Source: Whitmania pigra
Taxonomy: Eukaryota > Annelida > Clitellata > Hirudinida > Haemopidae
Direction of reading: 5' to 3'
Assembly (NCBI GenBank): GCA_021613335.1
Contig: JAJTWR010000269.1
Coordinates: 895,001 to 959,000, forward strand
DNA length: 64,000 bases
Shown: positions 13,843 through 26,700 of the stretch, in pieces
Numbering within the stretch: the stretch's first letter is position 1
Layout of the letters: the number at the start of each line of letters is the position of its first letter
Notes under the pieces: generated by a model
Database searches by the model: none
Seen by the model: the letters and a program-made list of their open reading frames with translations, nothing else
What the model was told of the DNA's origin: nothing
Program-made: the position numbers and the translations under genes

Positions 13843-16145
13843 ATATTAAGATATGCTATATTATCTATAATAAAAGTTGCAATTGTTTATTTAATATCTT
13901 TTACAATTTTTTGGCAATTTTATCGCATGTCATCCACTTCCCAGATGAGCCTTTTGGAAATCACCTTTTGAAAATTACGAGCGACTTTTAAAAGTTTCCT
14001 AAAAAAATGAAAAATTACAAAACATTTAATTTAAAATAAAAAACAATTTCTATTAACGTTAATGAATTTAGGTTGCAGAAATGTTCTTCTAAAAAATATT
14101 AAATTTAATCGATCAATCGCCACTAAGATGATCGAGTGGCTAACTAATTGATGAAGCCACACCTTTCGCTTTGCATGTTTCCTTTCAAATGTTAAGCACT
14201 TTTGGCTGATTCCAGGTAAAGTAAAGTTTATTCAAACTGAAAGTTCAAAGAGAACATCAGCTGAATTTTTTTCATATCTTCATAAGTCAAAATAGTCGTC
14301 ATTTTGCCATTTTTCGTCATTTTTTGTTCGAGGGTCGGAACTCATAAATAGCATTCTTTGGAGTATTTTTTTTTTCGGTTCCCTCTAGTTCACTTTGAGC
14401 AATATTTGGCACCAGATTCTTGACGTATAAACGAAGCGGTGAGGAATCAATCTCGATCAAATATTTCTATGAATGTTTTAACAACGTTTTGTATTTGCGG
14501 GTAGAGCCATTAAATATCATTCTTTAATAATTGTCAGGTTTTTAAGCGGAAAACTTAGCGCGATAATGGTTATATTTTAATGCGCTAAACTCTTAAGAAG
14601 CAGTGAGAAATCCTTGTTGACATGATTGTGTTCGTTGTGACAGGCAAATGGTGAAGTCACATCACTCACACGCGCTTCCGAATGGTATTACATTTGTGAT
14701 TCAGTCGCAATATTTGCTCCTGCTTTTACTCTTAACACCAATATTTATTCAGTGGAAATATTTTTATAATTTGTCAACATTTTTCGCCTTATTTGAAATA
14801 AATCAATTCAAGGAAATATTGAAATGATAATTGCAATACCATATTAAAATATGCATAAATTGATATAAAAAAAAATTAAAACTAATTGAAAACAAAACTC
14901 GTCTTAAAGTTCATGAACTTTTGAAACTAGTTGCAGATTGAACTTCTTTTAATCTTTTTTTATATAGAATTTACTGAAATTACAAATTACTATCTTATTT
15001 GAGATCACACATTTTACACCCGATAATTTATGGCAGGTGCACAAAGAAAATCATGAAGTTTTTCAAAAGTTTTCATTTTTCAAATTTAAATCAAACTTTT
15101 TCGTGTCATTCTTAACAGTCTAAAAAAAGTTATTAATATTATTATTTATTAAAATAATTAATTACATAACACTAATAATAATATTGTTATAGTTGGGGAA
15201 AAACATCTGGAAATAGACGAGTGCCCATCGCAAGATATTAAAGTAAGTAAGTAACTTCTTTCCACTAACAATAATTTTAAATAATAATAATAATTCTTTC
15301 TAATAATAATTTCAGTTCAAAATTTCCGCGAACAAGTTTGGCAGAAACATGGCAAAATTAAAATTTACGACAATATTATCTTGTTAATAAACTGCTGGGA
15401 ACAGAAGTCCCGAAGAAATTGATTTACGAGGACGATATTACATTTTCTGGCACTTTACAAGAAATTACAAGAAGCAACTCGCATATTATCTGACGACGTT
15501 CGTTGCTTGCGTACTTCTCCAAATAAAGGTTTTAACATAATTCTTGCCATTCAGTCTTTTATCTGATTGGGAATCAACTGATTTGACCTCATTGGCAAAA
15601 CAGCAAAACTAAAAAAAAATAAAATAAAACGAAGCATGACTAACCTTTGATGCGTCTGAATTCTTCGAGACAAACTACCAAGAGCTTTTAAGCTGAGTCG
15701 ACTGTCTATACATGCAAGAGTTTTAATCAAAAAGTGTCAAAGCAAAAGCAGAAATGAGGATGAGCATCGACACCGGAATCTTCGAGCGACGAAAGGATTT
15801 TGGTCATTTTATAACCTCTCGCGTGCTATCGAGGTAGTGCTGAGTGTAACGTCGTTTGAAAAGCGTTTATTCGTTAGAATTACTTTCTGTCTTATTCGTA
15901 TTAATTTTTAATCGTATTTAGAACAAAGAAATAAGCGTTCGTTTCAATTAAATGCCAGACAACTTAAGATTCCGCTATTTGTTGTTTATTTCTACATTAC
16001 GTGATTTTAAGATTTATTTGGTCGTAAATTAGAAACAATGGCAAATCGTTTTTTAAGTAAACTTGGATTCTTTTGGCTCCAAAGAAGTTTTAAGAGGCTA
16101 GTTGAGTTGAATGTAAGTATTTGTGACATATTTTTAATAATTTAA
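13843..16145. other. AT-rich stretch without recognised genes
   Basis: No family-level similarity seen. A short open stretch with splice-like edges exists near 15,200-15,390 but lacks any recognisable domain. Confidence 0.4.
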
Positions 16146-16652
<507 letters not shown>

Positions 16653-18573
16653 TTATTATTATTTAGTTTCTCAATGAAATGAAATTTTTATTATAGCAAA
16701 AATGTAAAAACAAATACAAATAATAATAACAGTAATAATAAATAATAATAGGCACCGAGCTATATTGGAACTTTATTAAATAACTTGGTCATTATTTTTT
16801 GGCTCCCGGGTTAAAAGTTTTCTCTTCTGCCGATGATGACGATGACGATGATGATGATGATGATCTCCTTGTACTGAAGACATTTCGTCGTACTTGAAGG
16901 CATTTTGTTGATTTAAAGATATTTTAATGCGCCGAATATTGTATTGGCATTATTATTATTATTATTATTATTTATCTTAATCGTCATCTTCATGATCTTA
17001 AATTAGGTTTTCAATGAGTTTTGTTTGTTAAAATATAAGATAATTAAGATAATTTAAGCACAATTCATCCTATTGCCATAAAGGGAATTCTGACTTCATT
17101 ACGAATAAACAACTATGCATAGATAATACTTTCGCTTGGAAGAAACCCAAGCAGATGCCATTATAAATTCTTTTGGTGACAATTTTTAATTTGTTTTTAA
17201 ATGTTATTTTAAATTTATTTTTTATATTTCCCAAAATGTTTTATGAAACTCATCCTCATACTTGAAGACATAATTTGAGATAGAAGGTTTCAGATTAGGT
17301 TTCAAATTAATTTCGACAAATATTTTTTCATCTGATAAATAATTAAATAAATTGGTTATTTAAAATTGAATAAAAGATCATTTAGCTTTCCATAATAACA
17401 GAAGGAGTTGGTAAAATGCAACTAATCCTTCAAGGAACATTTAATTTCGAAAGGTCAAACATACATCCTTTCATTAAGATCTTGTCTTGATGTCTCATGT
17501 GATTAATCTTATTCTCAAGAGCAAGACATTTTAGGACTTGACCAAACACTGTAAAGAAGCTAATGTTAGCTACTATTAGTATTAAAGTTACTTAATCAAT
17601 TCCTGCTATTTAATTATTAAATGATGTTCCTTAATTGGATAAAACCTTTTCAACTTTACATTGAACAACTTCGCAACAATTGATGAATGAAAGTTGGTGT
17701 TGCTATTATAGCAAGTGAATTTTAATTTTAATGAATTTTAAAATAAATATTATCTCATAAAATATTATCAATTCAGAGTCGATGAATTTAATTCGTTTGT
17801 TAATGATTAATTAATAAATCGATGAAAATATTTCAAATTATTACAAATCCAATTTATTACAAATCTGAAATATGCAGATAAATTCAAGATTTACATTTAG
17901 CTTCATGCGGAGCAATCAAGCAACGTTCAGTTTCTAAATGCGTTGCCCCTAGAGGGCATCTTTAAAAATCTTGGCGCTAAGTAAATGACAGAATCAACGG
18001 ACGAGATTCGATGCTTGAACGAAACCCTAGGAAAGATTTGTGGCTTGTTAATTGCGAAAGAGATGGTATCGACTACAATATTGAAGACCGGATACAATCC
18101 GAGTACAATGCTTTGAATCACGCTGTTATGCTCCTGAGAATACAAAAGAGTGGAACTTCAAAGCCAACAACAAAAGAATTATTTTATTGGATTCATTATT
18201 GAATTTGTTCGCCATTTATCATCACCGACACTATCAACATCATCATCATCATACTGATGATCATGAAACCGATTTATTTCCGAAATAACTATTTGCAGAA
18301 CAAGTCATTGACAAAGCAAAATCATCCTTATTTTATCTTTACGCTTTCCTCTTCCTAAAATCTCAGGGGTGTGCTGGGCCTTTATTTTTCAATTCCTTTC
18401 CAGGTTTTAACGCCTACTCCCATCACCGTTTCCCGCCCCTTGCTCCATAAACAAGTGGGGCGTTGCCAAGGAGATTTGTGTCCGAGGAAGCGTAAACATC
18501 GGAGCTTGAGTCAATTTGGAGAATGCTTAAAAGCCGAAATTGTAATTTAGATAGATTATCAATCAATTCAATT
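16653..18573. other. AT-rich stretch without recognised genes
   Basis: Includes a GAT/GAC-rich tract at about 16,835-16,864. The open frames near 18,000-18,200 show no recognisable domain. Confidence 0.4.
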
Positions 18574-18902
<329 letters not shown>

Positions 18903-18905
<3 letters not shown>

Positions 18906-21900
18906 GCCTTCTAGGCTATTAATATTAAACAGATTCTTAATAATATCGTCTTAATTGTAATTAATTAATAAATACGCTAATCATTATCATTAGCATTGCA
19001 AATATCATACAACATCGAAATAAATAACAAGCAGGCACTGACCGCATATTTTTCCCTGGCTTCTTTTGTGCTCAAATTGGTGCAGAATGGAGCCACAACA
19101 ATTGCATGGATTCTATGGCATCATCCATCTTCTTTCTAAGACTGTTTTCAGAAGACCAAGACGACGACGATGATGATGATGATAGTGATGGTGGCCCTAT
19201 CTCCGGTCATTCAGGTTGCAGTGGTGATGCGGAGGATGATTACGATAATGATGTCGATAAATGCCGGCTGTATTGGATTATCTAGCGATGTTAAAAGTTG
19301 AAAAGCTTTGTCTAAACTTCAATTCCTCCAAACTAATTCTATTTCCGTGTCTCCTTTATTCTCTTTGGAATTGTTTGGTTTTAATTTTCATGGCAAAATA
19401 AAATCGTATCTCCTTGAAAAAGTCTTGGAATAAAATTGAATTAAATCCGGCAAAATGAGTCTAAACTCAATTTAAACTCAGCAGGCAAAAAGAGTTCAAA
19501 TGAAATCGTAAAACTTCGAACAAAAAATTTAGGCGACAAAAACAAAAATCACCTGTGATTCATTCGTTTTTTTCTGGAGTTCTATCTTTCCATCCCAATA
19601 TTCAACTGATGCCGTTACATCTGTCCATCCTATTGATCTATCAATCCATGCATGGATTCATCCGGCTCATTCACCTCTCCATCAATTCACTCGATCTGCT
19701 CATCGCTCATTGACCTGACTCATTAAACAAACTTATCCAGCAATTCAATCTCCAATTATCATCTTCTATCAAGCACCTGCTTATAATCCATGAACCCGAG
19801 TAAAACTAAAAGGAATCAAAAGAAACTGTTAAAGATTTTTCAATGTCTCTTTGGACTTCAGTTTCAATTAATTACCAGTGGAAAGATAAATAGAACTTTA
19901 GAAAAAAAATTAAATAAATGTAATTCAAGATGCATGAAACCACATTTAATAGTTTTGTTTGCATAAAAGATAGTGTTTATGATAAAATTATCATTAAGTA
20001 ATGAGAGGGATTAATAAATAAAAAAATTACGATATTTAATAATAACCATTTATTTAATGATGTCGACCATGAAATGTAACGTTCACCATGACGTTGGTCT
20101 GAATAAAGAATTTTAAATCACTGAAATACATCTCCAAGTTAGATTACACAATTTTGTCTAGATAAACGCCTATCAGAGAATCAGGATCGGGTTTATCCGT
20201 CGGACGCCCAGGTGCAGCCTGGTTTGGGGAGGCCCATAAATCAGCCTCTACGCCTCCTGACAACCTGACATGCTAAAAAAGGTTACTTCTAGTTGGTATT
20301 AGGCTGACCATTCCTAAATACAAATATTAACTACAAATATTTCAATCACACAAATATTTTCAACAAAACCTTTTAGCATTTAAAATTTTAGGACAACAAA
20401 TTAAAAAAAATTGTAATAGTAACAGTACGGGGCAAAATTATAAAAGGCATAAACATGCAAGCAGGGGATTGGATTAAGCCCATATCGACCGCAGTATCCA
20501 TTGAAGAGGGCTCGGTTTAATCCCAAGCTAACCATGCCATCACTTAAACGAGTGAGTGATTACCATAAAGATTTTATCTAAGGAAGCCTCATCAGCTGAA
20601 TCCAAATTGTACCCAAAAAATAATTGTGATATTAATAACTGTAATTATTGCCAATTTCGACTGATGTAAAAGCTCGGATGAAATGTGCAAGTTCTACGAC
20701 ATGACTCATGATTTTGTCATCACAACTTTGTCATTTCACTATAATCGTCATCATTTTTACAGCGCCATTAATATCATCATCACCATCATCATTACGGTCA
20801 CCACCATCATTAGCGACCCCACTAATTGTCATCTTCTTACTCCATATCGCCTTTATATATAATATCATCAACATCATCGCAATCATCACTACCATCACCA
20901 TCATCAGTTCATCATCATTAGTTCATCATCATCGTCGTCGTCGGGGTAATTTCCTTCCTTCGAGGTCTGCATTTTTTAAGCCTTCAGGTCCACTTTTACA
21001 ACCTCATCAACGTCTATGCCGCACGTCTTAAGAAGGTCGTCGAGCGATGAACTTTGAAAGGACGCCTAGACTGGTTATGTTCGATCCTATCGACGAATTC
21101 ATCCTGCAGCATCGTCCTGAATAATCTCTGCTCGAACAAGGATCTTAGAATCACGTGAGGTCCTTGTTTAGAATGGAAATGAAGTTGATAACGGCGTTGT
21201 TGAAGTGCAGCGTGACACCAGCGATGACTTCGCTGATGGTGATTTTATGACCATAGGATGTTAAACGTGGGATAGAAATTCTGGTGGGAGGGCGGGCATT
21301 CTGGTGTGATATTTGAATCGGGTTGACTTTGTGACTTTGTGTTTCAAGCAAGCGTAGTTAAACTAATCAGCTATTACTGCTATTATTAATAGTAGTATTA
21401 AAACTATTAATCCTTTTTTTAGCGTAGTTAATGTTGCGCTTTAATTCACCTCTATATTGCGCAAAGGTTTTACGTCGACAGTGATGATTACCGACGACGC
21501 TGAAATAACTTGTTGTAAAACACTTCAAAGGAATTATTAACTGAAATTACATGGGCTCGGATAAAAAGAACTTAAATCCTTAACTTTTAAACCTGCCCCA
21601 TTGAAACGCCTCGCTAAAGTGATTCTCCACAAATTTACTGCCGAGAGTCTCTCAAAATATACGACCAACATGGTTAATTAAATCTAACTGGAAAGTTTGG
21701 AAGACTAAAACGCGGTGAATTATTTAAGAGACGAATGTGTTGAATTTGGCAGAAAATCATCTGATGGTTAATTTATCAATTAAGCAACTTAATGCGAATC
21801 TTTCAAGCAGTTACGTACCGAAGGCAAAATAGTTTGAGGGCATAAAGGACAGTTTTTCCAAACTCAAATAAATATTAACTAAATATTTTGTCGATAGCTA

Positions 21901-22029
21901 TTACTCGCTAACAGGAACTATTATGACCAACTCAAAAACATTGATAAAATTTAATAGCGCAAAAGTCGTGGTACATTAAAATAAGCAATGTATTCCGAAT
22001 AATATACATAAAATCTATCTTTTACACGA
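18903..22029. other. Non-genic stretch with ATC/GAT-rich low complexity
   Basis: GAT-rich tracts lie at about 19,155-19,190 and an imperfect CAT/ATC tract at about 20,735-20,945. A short GC-richer patch is at 20,180-20,270. I see no supported gene. Confidence 0.35.
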
Positions 22030-22336
22030 TAACTTCCGACCCGCGGGCCACATCAGGCCCTCGACCAGCCGTCAAGATTGTTGCAGACATGCAGCCTTAG
22101 CTGTCACGGCGTGTCATTAACTTAAAACTGTCAAGATTTACTGTGAACATCAGCCCATCAAGTTCACAACTTTGTCTTTATTCTTCTGTACATGTGTCTT
22201 ATTGTTTTCGTTGCCTTGATGTTGATGAGGTATGAAATTTGTAATCTATTTTACATGGTCTCATTCGTTCGCCCCCCGGAGGTTCTCCGAACTCTATTTT
22301 TGGCCCTTGATCAAAATAGGTTGTGCACCGCTGATT
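22030..22336 (-). mobile_element. Possible hAT-type non-autonomous transposon fragments
   Basis: On the minus strand, 22,334 reads CAGCGGTGCACAACC followed by a GGGCC-containing stretch. This resembles hAT terminal inverted repeats (CAGxGGTxCxCAAC). A second hAT-like GC patch (CCGCGGGCCACATCAGGCCC) lies at about 22,040-22,060. No 8-bp target duplication or full element was established. Confidence 0.3.
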
Positions 22337-23390
22337 TACACACAGTAACACGTTCGACTTAAAATAATTTATTAGTGGATCCAAAACTTCCTTGAATCGC
22401 CCAAACGAGATGCAGCTTTGTCATCAAATCGCAACGGTGCCACTCTATATCAGTGACGACGCTTAAAATAGTCTTTTGCATTTATGTGTAATTCAAATGA
22501 AAATTGTTTTCCAGTCTGGATTAATTGTGTCATCTCAGTTTCAATGTTGAGGAATTCCAAGGTAGCTTAGTGGGCGCTTTTATGTTTATGTTTTCTATTG
22601 CATCAATAACACTCAGGTCAATTTCTTCCAAACATTCAGTTAAACTTTTACTTTGTACAGTAGTCAAAAACGTAAGAGACAGAATAAAGTCAAAATTCAT
22701 AACACGTTTGTATAAGCTCATAGCATTAAATTTAGATGTTCATTCAGATCGAGATATTCACAGATGCTCTTTCAAAGATTCAGATCTTGCGGGCCATTTA
22801 GAATTTAATTTAATACCGAGAGAGATGGCGGTCTGCGAACATAATTTTATTTTAAATATTTGTTGTAATTTGAAATCCTAGACCTTATAGGAATTATTAT
22901 AAAATGCAATTAAATTTTTAATCCTAATTTTTCTAACTTATTTCAGTTTATTCCAAGTGGGGAAAGTTTCCCTGATTTCAAGAACTTTTACTAAACACCG
23001 GCATGAAATTTTATCTGTCGAATAACTCAAAGGAACATCGTTAGCATGAAATTCTTAAAGCCCGGCGCTGTTTTAAAAATAATAATCACCAGTTCGTAGC
23101 GTTCAAGACTTGAACTCTTTTTTTTGAATTACTTTGCAAATTGAAAACACTTGGTTAATGTTTGACTAAAATTACGGCTATTTTAAACTGAAACAAAATG
23201 TTTGATTACAATATACAATCTAAAAAGTTTAATTCGTCAACAGTTAATTAATAAGTTTAATATTTGTTTTGAAATTAAAATTATTTAATTTATTTAATAA
23301 AATAAACAGATAAATAGTAATTAAATAAAACATTTTCATTGCAATGTTTTCGGCTTTCAAAAGCAGACGATGATTGGTTTATCGACCTCC
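22337..23390. other. AT-rich intergenic DNA downstream of gene A
   Basis: No gene recognised. Short open frames at 22,525-22,880 on both strands have no clear domain. Confidence 0.4.
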
Positions 23391-23396
23391 TTTATT
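23391..23396 (-). terminator. Candidate poly(A) signal of gene A
   Basis: AATAAA on the minus strand, about 147 bp after the gene A stop codon; the nearest good match downstream. Confidence 0.4.
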
Positions 23397-23542
23397 TCCA
23401 TAAGCATGATTACGCTGATTATGTAAGTTTTGGTTACTTTATAACTTTTAATTTAAAAATGTGTGTCCTTTTACATTATCAATAGTTATTACGATTAAAG
23501 CATCAAATAATTAAAATACGAATTTGAATCATTCCAGATGTC

Positions 23543-23739
23543 TCAGAAAAAATTATTCCAAAAGTGTTGAAGAATCACATTCACATAGAACAAGAGAGTT
23601 ATGTATATTGGTGTCGCAGAATTCGGATTCGGTGTAGTCGTTGTAAGAGGAAAATGTGTAACAGGAGTTGTTGATACATTTCTCTCAGATGGAAGGATGA
23701 CTACAGTAACAGCAAGGTAAGATTGCAATGATGGATTTC
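23543..23739 (-). CDS. Gene A exon 56: Thr-rich stalk and C-terminal hydrophobic tail
   Basis: After the last cadherin strand (SYLAVTVVILPSE) comes a short Thr/Pro stalk (TTPVTHFPLTTTTPNP) and a final segment TPIYITLLFYVNVILQHFW then NNFF and stop. There is no cytoplasmic tail, as in GPI signals, with possible attachment at NS/SA. The tail contains Gln and His, so it is a weaker GPI signal than gene B's. Confidence 0.65.
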
Positions 23740-26700
23740 CTGTAATGGAATTTATAGTAAATACTCCAGAATCAGAAAAGTGGGCAAATTAAGTATTAGT
23801 TAACCATTGTCTTGTGCCACTATTTGTATCATAACTTGTGATGATTTGGACATATTAAGAGGTTTTATGACACTCAGCCATCCAGTTGATGAATCCAACA
23901 TGAAATGTGACGAATCTTCACTTTTAGTGATGTAAAAGCTAATGGAATCGTTGTCCTTATCCTTTGCTATAACCTAAGTGGGTAATGTTTGTAAGCATTT
24001 AGATTGTATTTCATTGCATTATAAGAAACACATTACCTGGTAAATTTTGTCAATTACTTTTGCTTCCTCAACTTTTATGAACACGTCACCTGACACATTT
24101 ACAAATTCTGGTGGGAATTCATTTATATTCAGAACCTGTATAACTACCTCAGATGTGCCGTTTAGAGATTTGGATTTATCAGTGTCATCGTATGCTATAA
24201 TGATTAACTTGTGTGACTTTCTACTTTCAAAATCCAACGACTTGACAAGTGTCAATATCCCTATGATTAAGGTGTTGCGAAATTAAATTCGTAATGCAGA
24301 ATTTGAAAAGGATTTGCTAAAACTATACCTGTCAACATGTCCATTGAAAAGATTCCATTTTCATTTCCTTCAAGAATTTCATAATAAATGACAGGGTTGT
24401 CTTTATCAACTGCAGTCAACGTAGCAATACTATATCCTACTGGAGTTGTTTCATTCAAATAGAATGTTTGAAATTTGTGCTCAAACTCTGGTGGATATGT
24501 ATTCTTGTCTGATATTGATATATTAAGTTGGAATGGTTGGGAGTTGAATTTTCCATCAAAAGCTTTAATGTTTAGCAATACACTGCTAAAGTTACGTTCT
24601 TTAAGCGATTTGCTCAAACGCAGAATTCCAGAAGCCTCTTGTAAGTTGAAAAAGGTTGATTCATGTGATGAAATTGATTCCATGGAGTACTTCATTTCAC
24701 CTGATTAATAAGTATAATTCATTAAATGAAACTAATATCTAATAAAGCAATAATATGTAAGCAAATTAATCTATTTAAATATTAGCATTTTCTAAAGAAA
24801 GATAGACATACTGTTTTCATCACAGTCTGAAGCATTGAAAGTGTATACAATTGCATTAACTGGAGTGTTCGTAGAAATGGTGATATTTGATGAATTCTGT
24901 GGAAACACTGGGATGCAGTCATTTTCATCCTCAACTGAAAGTGTTATATTTGCTGACGAAGTAAGTGATGGTGAACCGGAATCAGTTGCCGTAATTGCCA
25001 GATGATATTCTGAATATTCTTCTCTGTCCAAAGATGCAATTAAAACAAGTTCAACTCCTCCATTCAACTCACGCAATTTAAATATGGAGGAAGGATTTGT
25101 AATGTTAGGAAACAATACTGTTAGACCGTATGATTCCACCAAACCGTTCTGACCACAGTCTTCGTCTGTAACATTTAATGTGATCAAAGTAATTTCTCCA
25201 ACAGAGTTTTCTTTAATCTTCACATTAAACGATTTTTCAGTAAATTTTGGAGGATGATCGTTAACATCAAGAACATGGATTGTAACTCTACATGTGCTGG
25301 AAAATCTACCAGTTGGAGGAGCTCCATTGTCTGTGACTGATACTTGGAAGGAATAACTTGTGCCATTTCCAGAACACCTAATTGCTTGAGTATTAACAAT
25401 GTTTCCTGTCTTTGAGTCTATTCTGAATGGTAACTGAGGTGAAGTGTCAACAATTTCAAAAGTCAAAAGCTCGGTTGGATCATCTTCGTCATAGGCTTCA
25501 ACATGCCCTACTATTACCTCTAAAGATTTGGTTTCATTGGAAAAGAATATATAATCGGTTTGGTTGAATTTGGGCTTGAACTGATTAATTCTTGTAACTT
25601 TCAAAGTAAAATTGAAGGTAGCTTTCAGTGGTGGAGTTCCTTTATCTGTAGCTACCAAGGAAAACTCATGATCTCCAATTGAATTAGTAAGAGGGATCTT
25701 AACAGAAAGTTCTCCAGAACTAATGTTGTACTTGAGTATGTCTGCATCACCTTTGAGAAGTACATCCGTCTCTGCGTTGATCCCTTTATCCGAATCAGTA
25801 ACTTTCACGATTCCAATTATAAATCCTGGTTGTGCAATACTTTCTATAGCAATTAAAGGTTCTATTCCACTAATTTGAGGAGCATTATCATTTTCATCAA
25901 CAACATTTATCAAAACAAACGCTGTTCCGGTTTTTTGTGGTGAACCACTATCTCTTGCTAAAACAGTAAGACTGTAAGATTCTATATCCTCTCTGTCTAG
26001 TGACATAGACGTTTTCAAAATTCCAGTCTGGGGATCAAGAGTAAATGGCAAATTGTTTTGTGAAGTTTCAGGACTGATCAAATATGTCACATTATCGGAA
26101 TCTTGATCTACAGCCTTAAGATGAACAACCTCAGTGCCTCTTGCGGTACTTTCGAAAATACTAATGTTGTAAACACCATCAATAAACACAGGTGGATACA
26201 AATTCATCTTTGTAAAAAATATTTCGTAAGAGTAGCTTCCTTCGTTTGGCAAGAAATCGAAGATTTGTAAATATGATTTATTGTTGATAGTTTGAATCCA
26301 GACGTTATATTCTGTGTCGATTCTTTTCGTACTATTTCTTCGGGCATCTGAGATTTGCTGGACAGCATTTGAAATAACTCTCAAATATATCCAACCGCCA
26401 GTTGTACAGTTAGCCAATATCTGTAATAAATATGGGATTATTTAAAATCTAGGTTAGCCTGATGATTTTAGCTATTGATAAGATGTGTTTTACCCTGGTT
26501 TGAGTGCTAGTTTCTGATGCGATTGAAGCATTGCAAGATGAAACATTTAAAGGATTTGCTCCATTCGAACTGTCATAGACAAGATGTGGCCAAAGATTTA
26601 GTTTTGTTTCTGGATCGACAATTAAAAAATCTGTCACCAAATCCGAAGATGGATAATCTAACATGACACTATGCAGCAGTTCGTGGAACTCGACTTTTTC

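Noticed and set aside
15200..15390. Two short exon-like stretches with gtaag and ttcag edges
   Set aside because: Very short, no recognisable domain, and AT-rich DNA gives such sites by chance.
18011..18202. 63-codon ORF on the plus strand
   Set aside because: No domain, no splice or transcript evidence, overlaps an equally open minus-strand frame.
20700..21031. 107-codon ORF with Ser/Arg/His-rich tail
   Set aside because: Mostly imperfect CAT/ATC low complexity.
22525..22881. Overlapping ORFs possibly from a hAT-like transposase
   Set aside because: Similarity too vague; no conserved transposase motif could be pointed to.
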